From an uncultured Methylomonas sp. (GTDB taxonomy: Bacteria > Pseudomonadota > Gammaproteobacteria > Methylococcales > Methylomonadaceae): a stretch of DNA of 64,000 nucleotides. The first letter of the stretch is position 1; each line of letters begins with the position of its first letter. The position numbers and the translations under genes are program-made. The notes under the pieces are model-generated. The model searched no databases, was not told the DNA's origin, and was given only the letters and a program-made list of their open reading frames with translations. The stretch spans positions 62,001 to 126,000 of the forward strand of contig CAKZJE010000033.1 in the NCBI GenBank assembly GCA_936941155.1, in the 5' to 3' direction. Positions 27,491 to 36,183 of the stretch are shown here, piece by piece.

Positions 27491-27537
27491 TGTAGGTGCG
27501 AATTCATTCGCACAGTGCGGATAAATCCGCACCTACA
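27491..27537. repeat. 47-bp two-hairpin repeat (family B, copy 2)
   Basis: TGTAGGTGCG ... CGCACCTACA form the outer stem; GCGAATTCATTCGC and GCGGATAAATCCGC are the inner hairpins. Same length as the copy at 8285. The spacer 27415-27784 holds this repeat, a family C hairpin and no gene that I can support. Confidence 0.75.
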
Positions 27538-27597
27538 CAAAAAAAACTTGCATAAGTTGTTTCGTACTCATTCCTTATCTGCCCAAATTATTACACC

Positions 27598-27626
27598 GTA
27601 GAGACGTTGCAAAACAACGTCTCTAC
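27598..27626. repeat. GTAGAGACG hairpin (family C, copy 2)
   Basis: GTAGAGACGTTG and CAACGTCTCTAC form a perfect 12-bp stem around CAAAA. Confidence 0.75.
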
Positions 27627-27784
27627 AACCAAGCAATTAAACTCAAGTTTTGGAGTGCAAGCTTTGCTTGCCATGTCAGGCCTGACCTCCTGTATTTTTT
27701 AATACCTTGAAACTTATGTTCACTTACTTACTCGCTTTTTAAATTTTTACTTTTCTATTGGAAAAGCTAACATCTTTGTTCGGT

Positions 27785-28108
27785 TTATAAAGCATCAATC
27801 GCTAATTTAGCATTGCACTGTGCAATCGCTTGCGCTAATTCTGCATCTGACAATGGATGTTTAATCGCCATACCTCCTCTAAAATCAAACTCTTGATAAT
27901 CTTTTTTCGCAAAAGTCTCAATCCGACACTTTTTCACCGGCTGATTTTCAAACGGCATTTTTATCGCACTCAAATTTAAAGGTGCAGATTTTTCCACGCT
28001 AGGTGCGTAAATCAGAAAGTCACCTTTCAATGCCAACACCGCACGATATTGACTAGCAGTGGTTAAATATAAATAGCCGACTTTAATATCTTTTTCTTTT
28101 AATTTCAT
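27785..28108 (-). CDS. Small protein of unknown function
   Basis: 107 residues from the ATG at 28108, which follows AAGGTG; an in-frame GTG lies 12 bases further upstream. The sequence begins MKLKEKDIKVGYLYLTTASQ and ends with a helical segment (LSDAELAQAIAQCNAKLAID). No signal peptide, membrane span or known motif is seen. The N-terminal half looks like a small beta barrel (inference). It stands alone between the island scar and the caspase gene. Confidence 0.5.
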   Translation of the reverse strand: MKLKEKDIKVGYLYLTTASQYRAVLALKGDFLIYAPSVEKSAPLNLSAIKMPFENQPVKKCRIETFAKKDYQEFDFRGGMAIKHPLSDAELAQAIAQCNAKLAIDAL

Positions 28109-28232
28109 TATGTTAAACACCTTAAATTATTTCATTTCGCTGTGGAAGATGCTTTAGCAGCACAAACAACAAAGCTAAAGCCTTTCTCTCAACTGTTCTA
28201 AACACTTTTCTTCATGGATGATGACAAAAACA

Positions 28233-29318
28233 TTATTTCTTTTTTGTCATTCGCCCTTTTTCCCAATAGCCAGAAATTTCTGTGCCATCCGTTAAATATT
28301 GGCTGCCATAGCCTTGTCTTAAATTATCTTTAAAACTGCCAGTGTAATATTCACCATCGGCATAGCGTTGCACACCTTGACCATTCGCTTTACCGTCTTG
28401 GCATTCGCCCTCATAAATTCCTTTGCCAATTGTCAAATGACAAGTTTGCGAAACATCAGCAATTTCAACACCGCAGCCTGTAAAACAAAAATCGCCTGTT
28501 AAACCCGCCGTATAATTAGCCGGCAATTGCGGAGGATTGGTGTTTTGCGCAACAGTTGCTGATACGCGCTTAAACAAAGTTTCAATCGGAATCGGCTCTT
28601 TAATATGCTCTAACAAAGCGGAAGTATACGGGCTATTTCGACCTCTACCATCCGCTGCTTCATAGCCTGCTGCGGTTGAGTACATCACAATAAACTCTTT
28701 CAGCGCAATCATGGGGGCTAAGCCTGTAAATTTACGCGCGTTTGTTTTTTTGGTGCTGCGCTTTTTTCCTTCTGGAACAACCGCTTCAGCGGCATATTGA
28801 TTGAAAGGATTATTTCTGCACGCATCCAAAATCATTAATTTTGTGCCTTTCGTAGCGTTTTGCATCAATTTTTGAATCGCATTCGCTGAAACTCCGGTGC
28901 TTGGGTCTGTAAAATTGTAATCAATCGGAATCAAAATATTTTCGCCATTCACCTGCATTCCATGTCCTGAAAAATAAATTAAGGCAACATTCGCATTGCG
29001 CGAGAATTGCTCAAACTCTTTTAAGGCAATTTCAGTGGCAGATTTGCTGGAATCTGTTTTCAAAATCACTTGAAAACCCAAACTTTTCAGTGCCTCAGAA
29101 ATATCAGTGGCATCGTTAATAGGGTTATCCAATCCATGCACATTAATATAACGATTATTTCCAATAACTAACGCAACCCGCTTACCTGTGCTGGCAGAAT
29201 TAGAAAAGTTATTTTGAACGTTAGATGATGAGGCACAGGCTTGCAGCAACAGCACAGTCCCTGCAATAAGCGCGATTTTAAAGCAACTTTCAACCACATT
29301 AAGAGCTTTTTTCATCAT
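28233..29318 (-). CDS. Caspase-like (peptidase C14) lipoprotein with MORN repeats
   Basis: 361 residues from the ATG at 29318, which follows GGAGAATGG; an earlier in-frame ATG at 29330 lies within that site. A signal sequence ends in a lipobox (VLLLQAC). The caspase domain (about 45-265) has the His dyad member in YFSGHGMQV and the catalytic Cys in ILDACRNNP. Two or three MORN repeats follow (GKGIYEGECQDGKANGQGVQ, YYTGSFKDNLRQGYGSQ, GYWEKG). This is a bacterial metacaspase-type protease attached to a membrane. The start overlaps the stop of the upstream lipoprotein gene by about 20 bases, so the two form an operon. Confidence 0.82.
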   Translation of the reverse strand: MMKKALNVVESCFKIALIAGTVLLLQACASSSNVQNNFSNSASTGKRVALVIGNNRYINVHGLDNPINDATDISEALKSLGFQVILKTDSSKSATEIALKEFEQFSRNANVALIYFSGHGMQVNGENILIPIDYNFTDPSTGVSANAIQKLMQNATKGTKLMILDACRNNPFNQYAAEAVVPEGKKRSTKKTNARKFTGLAPMIALKEFIVMYSTAAGYEAADGRGRNSPYTSALLEHIKEPIPIETLFKRVSATVAQNTNPPQLPANYTAGLTGDFCFTGCGVEIADVSQTCHLTIGKGIYEGECQDGKANGQGVQRYADGEYYTGSFKDNLRQGYGSQYLTDGTEISGYWEKGRMTKKK

Positions 29319-29943
29319 ACCATTCTCCATTTTCTGCTTGGCACAGACTTTGAGTTTCTGTTTTGATGTCGCCGCTTTCTGTCACTACTTCGGTTTTAAG
29401 AGAACGACACACTTTCTCTTCTTTTTTCACAACCACACCGGGCGTTTGAATAATTTTGCGCGACGAACTGCATTTCACCTCTTCCACGTTTTCAGAAACA
29501 TCGGCACTATCAGAACACCACGCCACCGGTTGTGTTTTTTCAGTATCTTTTAAAACTTTGACCGCATTTTCTTTATCTTGCTGCGTAAAATAATTGGCAA
29601 GTTGACCGCCTATCACCGCTAAAGTATCGGCTGCAACCTTGGCAACTTTGGCAATACTTTCTATATCTGCTTGATTTAAAGGTATTTTAGTATCTTTTTC
29701 TTTCAGAGAAGTTCCCGCCAAATTGGTTAAACCACTCAAAAGACTTGGCGTTTCTTTTTTGGTTTTTTTACTGCGCGTTTTTTTGTTATTAGTCACTAAA
29801 GTAGTTGGACTCATCGTATTAGTGAGTACGGGAGCTATGGAACTGGCCAATTTATTCAGTTCATTGGAGGATGTGCGAGGTAAGTTTGAGCAACCGCTTA
29901 AGAATGTGTTTATCACTAATACGCAGATTAGCTTTTTCATCAT
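29299..29943 (-). CDS. Lipoprotein of unknown function, partner of caspase gene
   Basis: 214 residues from the ATG at 29943 (GAGG 6 bases upstream); earlier in-frame codons lack a site. A lipobox FLSGC follows a short hydrophobic signal. The middle is rich in Thr, Lys and Ser; the later part has paired Cys residues (VAWCSDSADV, EEVKCSSSRK, KVCRSLK, QSLCQAENGEWYD). I do not recognise the family. It precedes and overlaps the caspase-MORN gene, so the two lipoproteins are probably co-translated and may act together in the envelope. Confidence 0.6.
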   Translation of the reverse strand: MMKKLICVLVINTFLSGCSNLPRTSSNELNKLASSIAPVLTNTMSPTTLVTNNKKTRSKKTKKETPSLLSGLTNLAGTSLKEKDTKIPLNQADIESIAKVAKVAADTLAVIGGQLANYFTQQDKENAVKVLKDTEKTQPVAWCSDSADVSENVEEVKCSSSRKIIQTPGVVVKKEEKVCRSLKTEVVTESGDIKTETQSLCQAENGEWYDEKSS

Positions 29944-30083
29944 AAAAACCTCTTTCAAGATTATCGTTTTTAGTTACAGTGATTGATGGTAGGCAATATT
30001 ATCATTGAATAACGAAAACACTTTGTAAAGAAAAGCGAGTTTTGAAAAAAACAGTGAGTTCGCGAAAATTATGCCGTGATATG

Positions 30084-30125
30084 CTGAAATTTTTCAAGAC
30101 GACCAGTCGTTTTTAAAATTTTCAG
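30084..30125. repeat. Interspersed palindrome, family A, copy 2
   Basis: CTGAAATTTTTCAAGACGAC and the inverse ending TTTTCAG share the ACGACCAGTCGT core. The spacer 29944-30489 carries this copy, copy 3 and the nested hairpin between them; no gene is seen there. Confidence 0.8.
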
Positions 30126-30169
30126 CTTTATTTTATTAAGCCACGCCGCGCATTTCGCAAGTTTTAAGT

Positions 30170-30255
30170 GCAATAGGATGTGCTGAACGAAGGGAAGCGC
30201 ATTAAACGTTGGCGATGCGCTTCCTTAAATCAACAGCATCCTATGAGTTAGTGCA
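30170..30255. repeat. Nested inverted repeat between two family A copies
   Basis: ATAGGATGTGCTG pairs with CAGCATCCTAT as outer arms; inside, GGAAGCGCAT (30193-30202) pairs perfectly with ATGCGCTTCC (30214-30223). It is flanked at about 45 and 10 bases by family A copies. Confidence 0.65.
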
Positions 30256-30265
30256 TCTTATCGGG

Positions 30266-30307
30266 TTGAAAATTTTTAAGACGACCAGTCGTCTTAAAAA
30301 ATTTCAG
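30266..30307. repeat. Interspersed palindrome, family A, copy 3
   Basis: TTGAAAATTTTTAAGACGAC and its inverse ending AAAATTTCAG, with core ACGACCAGTCGT. Confidence 0.8.
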
Positions 30308-30489
30308 AGGTAGAGAAAATAGTCTTCGGTATTTTAAATTGAAGAGCAGCGGTTGATTTGCACTGCATACAGTTAACGCATGAAATTCTTCTGATGTGAA
30401 AAAAGAAATATCAACTAAATACAAAGCGTTATATTTTTTAACTCAATGGTGCGGTTATTGCTAAGTTATTTTTAAACTTAACCACTTTT

Positions 30490-30687
30490 GTGAATGACAT
30501 GACTCTTAATGACGCTATTTTTGATTTACTGCAAAAAGGTTTGCCTGCGCCTTCAGCGATTTCAGTGTTTTTTTTATATCAAAAAATGGAAAGTGGATAT
30601 TATCGGGATGATAATTTTGAATTAAAATTCAATGAGTTATTAAAAGTTCAAAAAACTATTCAAAAAAATCATCCGCTTTTACATTAA
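30490..30687 (+). CDS. Possible small protein
   Basis: 65 residues if GTG at 30490 is the start; an ATG at 30499 gives 62. It reads MTLNDAIFDLLQKGLPAPSA, then a Tyr/Phe-rich part and a Lys-rich helix. No ribosome site is evident, and I do not recognise it. It ends 3 bases from the convergent psd stop. Codon use looks reasonable, but it may not be a gene. Confidence 0.3.
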   Translation: MNDMTLNDAIFDLLQKGLPAPSAISVFFLYQKMESGYYRDDNFELKFNELLKVQKTIQKNHPLLH

Positions 30688-30690
30688 ATT

Positions 30691-31545
30691 TTAAAACTGC
30701 CCGATTAATTCGCCCATCTGCACAGATTTTCCTGCCACAAACTCTGGCAGCCATTGCGCTTTATCTTTACCGAACAACACAATAATGGTCGAACCCATAT
30801 TAAAACGCCCCATTTCCGCGCCTTTTTCTAGCATTGGAGCGTTTTCTGTGTATTTCCATGAACGTACTTCACGAATAGTTGGCGGTGTCACCACGCCATG
30901 CCAAACCGTTTCTACACTGGAAACAAAAATAGCTCCCACCAAAACCAAAGCCATTTCGCCAATTTCCGTATCAAAAATACAGGCAACCCGCTCATTTCGG
31001 GCAAATAAACGCGGCACAGAATTCGCAGTTGCGCCATTCACGCTAAAAAGTCGCCCAGGAATATGAATCATCTCTTTCAGCGTGCCTGTTATCGGCATGT
31101 GCAAACGATGATAATCTTTAGGCGATAAATAAATGGTGGTAAACAAGCCGTCTTCAAACGGGACGGCACGTTGCGCATCACCGCCGAGCAATTCTGTTAC
31201 GGTAAAACTTTTGCCTTTTGCTTGAAAAATATCGCCCGCACTAATCTGCCCTGCTTGGCTGACTGCACCATCTGCGGGACATGCAACCCCTGTTTTCAAC
31301 TCAGTTAAGGGACGCACACTGTCTTTTAAAGCACGGGTAAAAAAATGATTAAAGCTGCGGTACGCATTAATATCTTCTTGCTGCGCGTCTGCCATGTTGA
31401 CATGGTAAAACTTGATAATTTGCGAAATCATCAGATTTTTCCAAGTGTTATTTTCGCAATGGGTAAATTTACTCATTATCTGCGACAGAAAATGATGCGG
31501 CAAAATATATTGAGGTAAAGTGATAAGTGTTTCTTTTATAGACAT
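30691..31545 (-). CDS. psd: Phosphatidylserine decarboxylase proenzyme
   Basis: 284 residues, usual length. Converts phosphatidylserine to phosphatidylethanolamine at the inner membrane. The self-cleavage site that makes the pyruvoyl cofactor is the GST in FNMGSTIIVLFGK near the C-terminus. Other family blocks are FNHFFTRALKDSVRPL, ACPADGAVSQAG, YHRLHMPITG and LFARNERVACIF. Its ribosome site is weak. It follows the truncated AMP-ligase gene by 39 bases on the same strand, which is probably coincidence. Confidence 0.95.
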   Translation of the reverse strand: MSIKETLITLPQYILPHHFLSQIMSKFTHCENNTWKNLMISQIIKFYHVNMADAQQEDINAYRSFNHFFTRALKDSVRPLTELKTGVACPADGAVSQAGQISAGDIFQAKGKSFTVTELLGGDAQRAVPFEDGLFTTIYLSPKDYHRLHMPITGTLKEMIHIPGRLFSVNGATANSVPRLFARNERVACIFDTEIGEMALVLVGAIFVSSVETVWHGVVTPPTIREVRSWKYTENAPMLEKGAEMGRFNMGSTIIVLFGKDKAQWLPEFVAGKSVQMGELIGQF

Positions 31546-31584
31546 AATTTGTGCGAGTAGGTAAAAGTGTGGATAGCGTAGTGA

Positions 31585-32280
31585 TTAAAGAGTGCTACAT
31601 TTTATCTGGCTAATTTGACTAGCAAGTGTAACGCAGTGCTGTTGTTTTAAAGCCTGAGTTGACCTTGATACAAAGATACCAGATTGTTGCAGTAAAGAAA
31701 GCGGGGCATTCAAATAAAGGAATTGAGGTGGCAAGCAAAGTCTGCATTCCAACAGAGCCAGTTGCGCAGAGCTTTGAAATTCTGCCCACGTTTTGATGAT
31801 GGCTTTCGGTTCGCCACTGCTGCCAGAGGTGAAAAAAATTGAAATCGGTTGGTGAATATTAATGCGACCTGACAGGTTTTTAAAACCTGTCAGGTCTGCG
31901 TTTGCTAAGTGGTTTAATAAATCCCAACTGACTAAAAACGGATTATTATTTTTATTTTCGTTAGAAATATCGCGAATACAATAACTTGCGTGATAAGTGC
32001 CTAATAAATGCTGGATGGTTTGAGGAGCTTGATTAGATGGTAGCAGGGTGATTTGTTGCCGCAGCAATACGGCTAAATACGCCACCATAAATAAATAGCG
32101 ATCCTGACATAGATTAATTGCGTAAGCTTGCGCAGGAAGTTGTTGACTTAAAGACAAAGCATGAGTCAAAAAATCAGCGCGACTCATCCTTTGTCCTGAA
32201 GGGAGAAGACAAAAGTCTTTCTCAAATTGTTGGTTAAAAAGTCCGAGCAGGTTAATAAACTGCGGAGTTTGAGTCGTCAA
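31585..32280 (-). pseudogene. Truncated AMP-dependent acyl/aryl-CoA ligase-like gene
   Basis: 231 residues, about half the usual length. The AMP-binding motif FTSGSSGEPKAIIKTW is intact, and the upstream part resembles the N-terminal subdomain of acyl-AMP ligases. After it the sequence becomes irregular (LPPQFLYLNAPLSLLQQ) and stops, with no C-terminal ligase domain. A palindromic repeat is inserted in frame at 31866-31896, adding DLTGFKNLSGR to the protein. Loss of the catalytic C-terminus means the enzyme is probably inactive; it could instead be a stand-alone fragment. Confidence 0.55.
31866..31896. repeat. Palindrome inside AMP-ligase fragment
   Basis: GACCTGACAGGTTTTT and its inverse AAAACCTGTCAGGTC form a 31-base palindrome. 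The core AGGTTTTAAAAACCT recurs in the hairpins at 19996-20030 and 52699-52733. Here it is translated in frame rather than acting as a terminator. Confidence 0.75.
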
Positions 32281-32374
32281 TGTGGACTAAGTAGAATTAA
32301 GTTTAAAGATAATGCAGGATGAAATTCAGAGACTTTAATTGCTATAAGTATTTGAATAAAAGTTTTAAAGGATG

Positions 32375-32420
32375 TGTAGGCTTAGATTTATCCGAACAAT
32401 GCGAATTTGTCGCATCTACA
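32375..32420. repeat. Degenerate family B repeat
   Basis: TGTAGG ... TCTACA with inner TTAGATTTATCCGA and GCGAATTTGTCGC. It has the same layout as the 47-bp repeats but with several mismatches. It fills most of the 32281-32486 spacer. Confidence 0.55.
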
Positions 32421-32486
32421 AAAAACACCAATATTCAAAAACTTATGCTTGGTTAGATAGTTGAGTCTCTGTGGATTTATCTTCAG

Positions 32487-33176
32487 TCACTGCTTTTTTT
32501 CTCTACGACGACGCTTGAAGGTGTACCAGCTATTTCGCAACCGGTTCCAAAAACTATCGTTGGTCATCTTTTGAATTTGTTGGGTGATAGGGTGGTCTGG
32601 GGCAACTTCTGTTAGTGTTTGAGCGATTTGCTTTGCCGCTTCCACCTCACCGGACAGTCGAAAATAGATGCACATAATAAAGTTAAACGCCATAAACTCA
32701 GTAATATGAAACCGATTACGCTGCGGATACATCAGTTTTAAATCAAAGCCTTCATTAAAAATCTCTCTGACTTTTGCTAAGTCACGCCGTTCTAAACATA
32801 GACGTGCATAATCAATGCGGGCAAAAAGATACTTGGGGTGCGTTTTATAATTTTCTTCTACACGCGGTTTGGCTTTCTTGTTGCGCGTCATCTGATAACT
32901 GGCTGCAAGATAATTGGAAATGTGTGGCACATGTGGATATTGCTCAACCAATTCTTCTAGCCTTGCAACCAGACTGGCCTTGTCAGTATAAAAACGGTCT
33001 TGTACGTTTGCAAAAAGCGTATTCAGTTCTTGCTGAATGTTTCGGGGTAAACTTTGAAAGGTTTTATCAATTAACGGCTCATCGGTAATTTCATAATTTG
33101 CCATTTTATACGCATTATTTCTTGGTTTTGCCGGTATATTGGGCATTGATCTGTTTCTATTTCTATTGTTTTTCAT
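32487..33176 (-). CDS. TPR-like protein of unknown function
   Basis: 229 residues. After a basic, Asn/Arg-rich start (MKNNRNRNRSMPNIPAKPRN) the protein is nearly all helical, with TPR-like pairs such as LEELVEQYPHVPHISNYLAA, ARIDYARLCLERRDLAKVRE and IYFRLSGEVEAAKQIAQTL, and a very basic C-terminus (FKRRRREKKQ). The Arg/Lys-rich ends suggest nucleic-acid or ribosome contact (inference). AGGGAAG lies 7 bases before the ATG. Not assigned to a named family. Confidence 0.6.
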   Translation of the reverse strand: MKNNRNRNRSMPNIPAKPRNNAYKMANYEITDEPLIDKTFQSLPRNIQQELNTLFANVQDRFYTDKASLVARLEELVEQYPHVPHISNYLAASYQMTRNKKAKPRVEENYKTHPKYLFARIDYARLCLERRDLAKVREIFNEGFDLKLMYPQRNRFHITEFMAFNFIMCIYFRLSGEVEAAKQIAQTLTEVAPDHPITQQIQKMTNDSFWNRLRNSWYTFKRRRREKKQ

Positions 33177-33298
33177 TTTTGAGCTTCCCTAGCGTTAAAT
33201 CATTATTAATCTAACATTTTAAAAAAAATGGAGCGCAAAAATAGTTTTTTACGCTCCATAAATAGTTCTGATTTAAACTCAATAGGCTAAATCTAATT

Positions 33299-33778
33299 TT
33301 AGTGGTGACAACCTTCACCGTGCACATGCCCATGTGCCAATTCATCCGCAGTGGCAGGACGGACTTCGATAATTTCAACATCAAAAGTTAAATCTTCACC
33401 CGCTAATGGATGGTTGCCATCAATCGTGATGTCATCACCTTCAATTTTAGTGACAGTCACAACACCTGGGCCGTGGCTTACATCTGCTTCAAACATCATC
33501 CCTAATTCAATTGTATCAATTCCTTCAAACATGCTACGCGAAATAGTTTGCACCATATCGTCATAATATTCGCCATAAGCTTCAGCTGCGGGAATAGTCA
33601 CATTCAGTTTATCGCCCGCTTTTTTTCCCGCCAAAGCTTGCTCTAAACCAGGTATAATATTGCCTTGACCGTGCAAATACATCAACGGTTGTGAGCCTAT
33701 CGAACTATCAAGTTGCTCGCCCGCGCTGTCTGTCAAGGTGTAGTGTATAGATACTGCCAATTTGTTTGCAACTTGCAT
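33299..33778 (-). CDS. slyD: SlyD-type FKBP peptidyl-prolyl isomerase
   Basis: 159 residues from the ATG at 33778, which follows AAAGG by 8 bases; an upstream in-frame ATG at 33811 has no site. It begins MQVANKLAVSIHYTLTDSAG with the FKBP/IF domain arrangement (GQGNIIPGLEQALAG, then the insert-in-flap with PAAEAYGEYYDD). A short His/Cys tail (HGHVHGEGCHH) is the metal-binding end of SlyD, shorter than in E. coli. It helps fold proteins and delivers nickel in some species. Confidence 0.88.
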   Translation of the reverse strand: MQVANKLAVSIHYTLTDSAGEQLDSSIGSQPLMYLHGQGNIIPGLEQALAGKKAGDKLNVTIPAAEAYGEYYDDMVQTISRSMFEGIDTIELGMMFEADVSHGPGVVTVTKIEGDDITIDGNHPLAGEDLTFDVEIIEVRPATADELAHGHVHGEGCHH

Positions 33779-33911
33779 CAGAAAACCTTTTGTCTGTTTA
33801 AAAAAGGACATTATGATATAGCTTTGTGCTACGTTTGTCTGAAAAAAATAACAACATACAAGATACCGTCATAAAAAACGCCCAACCTTATTACTTTAAA
33901 GAGAGAAGATT

Positions 33912-35042
33912 TTGAACTTAGAAAGATACCACGCTGTTGATAGAGAACAGCTAGCAAAAGATATAAATGCTATTCAAGCTGAATTATTACGCAAAACCGA
34001 TATGAGTGATTTCGAGCACTTAAAAAAAATCGAAAGCTGGGGCAAAATTTGCTCATTTTTAGGTTATGCAACAGCATGGATTGCTCCTAACCCGATTTCT
34101 GCGTATTTAATCAGCCAAGGCAACTTTACCCGTTGGACAACAGTTGCGCATCATGTGATGCACCGAGGTTACGATAAAATTGAAGGGATTCCTGTGCATT
34201 ACACCAGCAAAGGCTTCGCGAAAGGCTGGCGACGTTGTATTGATTGGATGGATTGGATGTACCCACAAGCGTGGGATGTTGAACACAACGACATTCACCA
34301 TTATCACTTAGGTGAAGCAATGGATCCTGACCAAGTGGAATTTAATATGGAGAAACTCAGAAATTCACCGATTCCACGCTGGGGACGCTATGTATTGTTG
34401 GCATTAATGGCGGCAAGTTGGAAAATGATTTATTACGCCCCATCTACGTTAAACGAATTGCGTGCGATTCAAGCGAAAAAAACTGGCGCAACCCGTGATG
34501 ATTTTTCGCGTAGCGATTTATGGAATCCTTTAAAACCGGCGGGTAGAGATTTGTGGTTAAGCTGCATGTTGCCTTACAGCTTGATGCGTTTTGTATTATT
34601 ACCCGCATTATTTTTACCACTTGGTGCAGTTGCGGCAACTAACGTGCTTATTAATTCTTTCTTTGCAGAAATTTTAACGAATTTACATTCATTTTTAGTG
34701 ATAGGCCCTAATCACGCGGGTGAAGATGTGATTATGTTTGAAGACAAAGCCAAAGGCAAAGGTGAGTTTTATTTGCGTCAAATTGTAGGTTCAGTCAACT
34801 ATACCACTGGCACAAACACCATCGACTTTTTACACGGCTGGTTAAATTACCAAATTGAACATCACTTGTGGCCAGATATGACGGCGAGTGAATATCAAAA
34901 AGCTCAGCCTTTGGTCAAAGCTGTGTGCGAAAAACACAATATTCCCTATATTCAAGAATCGGTATTTAAACGTTTGTGGAAAACTTTAGATATTATGGTG
35001 GGAAAAACTTCCATGTTGCGTCCTGCTGCAAATTATTCATAA
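33912..35042 (+). CDS. Membrane fatty acid desaturase
   Basis: 376 residues. Three His clusters of the di-iron desaturases are seen: AHHVMHRGYDK (about residues 75-85), EHNDIHHYHLGE (about 123-134) and YQIEHHLWPDM (about 315-325), plus LHSFLVIGPNHAGED. Membrane segments lie between the boxes. It introduces double bonds into fatty acids, using oxygen and reduced electron carriers. The start is TTG at 33912 with GAGAGAAG just upstream; no ATG is found before residue 34. No reductase gene is adjacent. Confidence 0.85.
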   Translation: MNLERYHAVDREQLAKDINAIQAELLRKTDMSDFEHLKKIESWGKICSFLGYATAWIAPNPISAYLISQGNFTRWTTVAHHVMHRGYDKIEGIPVHYTSKGFAKGWRRCIDWMDWMYPQAWDVEHNDIHHYHLGEAMDPDQVEFNMEKLRNSPIPRWGRYVLLALMAASWKMIYYAPSTLNELRAIQAKKTGATRDDFSRSDLWNPLKPAGRDLWLSCMLPYSLMRFVLLPALFLPLGAVAATNVLINSFFAEILTNLHSFLVIGPNHAGEDVIMFEDKAKGKGEFYLRQIVGSVNYTTGTNTIDFLHGWLNYQIEHHLWPDMTASEYQKAQPLVKAVCEKHNIPYIQESVFKRLWKTLDIMVGKTSMLRPAANYS

Positions 35043-35220
35043 ATAAAGTTTTTTTTAATGCTTTTACGATAAACCCGTCCGATGTTTTTGCTAAGACGGG
35101 TTTTGTTATTTGAAAACAAATTTTCTTTTAAAATAAACCATCGCAAAGTAGCGTATCTAATTTATGTCAGCTATCAATTCTTTTCACTTTCTTGCGCCAA
35201 GACCTTATAGATATATCACC

Positions 35221-35718
35221 ATGGAAAATTTAAAACCATTTCTGGCTTTGTGTTTTTTCAAGCATAAAGAACCTGAAATTACCTCCAATATTCCATTGTC
35301 ATCAGGGATACTCTTTTACAGTGCTATCGCATTAACCATTCAAGGTTATGTAGGTGGTATCGCAGGAGGGATTATCGTCACTTTCTTGGAAATTATCTTA
35401 ACCTTAATGTTTGCTGGCGCGGTTGTTATTCATAGGAAAATAATTGAAGATTACGTTCCACTTTGTTGCGCAATCTTTATATGTACCGCATTTTTAGGCA
35501 GTTTAGGGATTCCTTTTACGTTAATGATTCACATGGTCAAAGGAAAATTGGCGATGTTTTTTATTTACAGTTTGGTGGCGTTAGTGCTTTGGAATATTTG
35601 GGTCACTAAGCAAATTTTCCAAAAAGTGGTGATGCTGCGCCCCGTGAAAGGTTTTGCACTTGCGGCATTTTATTTTGTCATTGCTTACCTTATCCCCTTT
35701 GTCAGCGTCTTTATTTAA
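35221..35718 (+). CDS. YIP1-like integral membrane protein
   Basis: 165 residues from the ATG at 35221 (an in-frame ATG at 35164 would add 19 residues without a better ribosome site). It has four or five hydrophobic segments (FYSAIALTIQGYVGGIAGGI, LEIILTLMFAGAVVI, CCAIFICTAFLGSLG, MFFIYSLVALVLWNIW, AFYFVIAYLIPFVSVFI) and little else. The pattern resembles YIP1-family proteins, but that is a loose match and no function can be given. It overlaps the convergent dtd gene by 8 bases. Confidence 0.5.
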   Translation: MENLKPFLALCFFKHKEPEITSNIPLSSGILFYSAIALTIQGYVGGIAGGIIVTFLEIILTLMFAGAVVIHRKIIEDYVPLCCAIFICTAFLGSLGIPFTLMIHMVKGKLAMFFIYSLVALVLWNIWVTKQIFQKVVMLRPVKGFALAAFYFVIAYLIPFVSVFI

Positions 35719-36157
35719 CGCCTGTTTTTAAGGTAAACGTCACAGGCCCATCATTTATCAGCGAAACTTTCATATCCGCGCCAAATTCACCAAATTGAAC
35801 TGGCGCGTAACTTTCTTGGGCTATTTTCTGAAAATAGCTAAACAAAAGCCGCCCGTATTCAGGGCTGGCAGCACTGGCAAAACTGGGTCGATTGCCTTTA
35901 TTGGTATCCGCAGCAAGAGTAAATTGCGGCACAATCAATAAGCCGCCGTTAATATCGCGCAAACTCAAATTCATTTTATCTTCATGGTCAGCAAAAATGC
36001 GGTAATTTAAAATCCGCTCCAATAATCGCTGCGCCTCTTTTTCTGTATCTTGTTTTTCTACGGCAACCAACGCCATAATTCCTTTGCCAATCACGCCTAT
36101 ATCTTGTTGATTAACAGTGACTTTTGCTTGTGTAACGCGCTGAATAATTGAAATCAT
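35711..36157 (-). CDS. dtd: D-aminoacyl-tRNA deacylase
   Basis: 148 residues, normal length. It removes D-amino acids wrongly attached to tRNA. The start MISIIQRVTQAKVTV is typical. The catalytic SQFTL motif appears as PQFTLAAD, and the C-terminal NxGPVT motif appears as NDGPVTF. The first residue of the SQFTL motif is Pro, a small deviation. It is convergent with the YIP1-like gene (8-base overlap). Confidence 0.92.
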   Translation of the reverse strand: MISIIQRVTQAKVTVNQQDIGVIGKGIMALVAVEKQDTEKEAQRLLERILNYRIFADHEDKMNLSLRDINGGLLIVPQFTLAADTNKGNRPSFASAASPEYGRLLFSYFQKIAQESYAPVQFGEFGADMKVSLINDGPVTFTLKTGVK

Positions 36158-36183
36158 GGTGTTTTAAATCTGAATAATGAAGT

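Noticed and set aside
27297-27524. 75-codon frame with [16 protein letters not shown]
   Set aside because: It is the 3' part of the broken fabG fragment running on into a repeat, not an independent gene.
23525-27800. A second copy of the tRNA 3' end as an att site
   Set aside because: No repeat of the T-arm/acceptor sequence was found between 23.6 and 27.8 kb, so island borders are not claimed.
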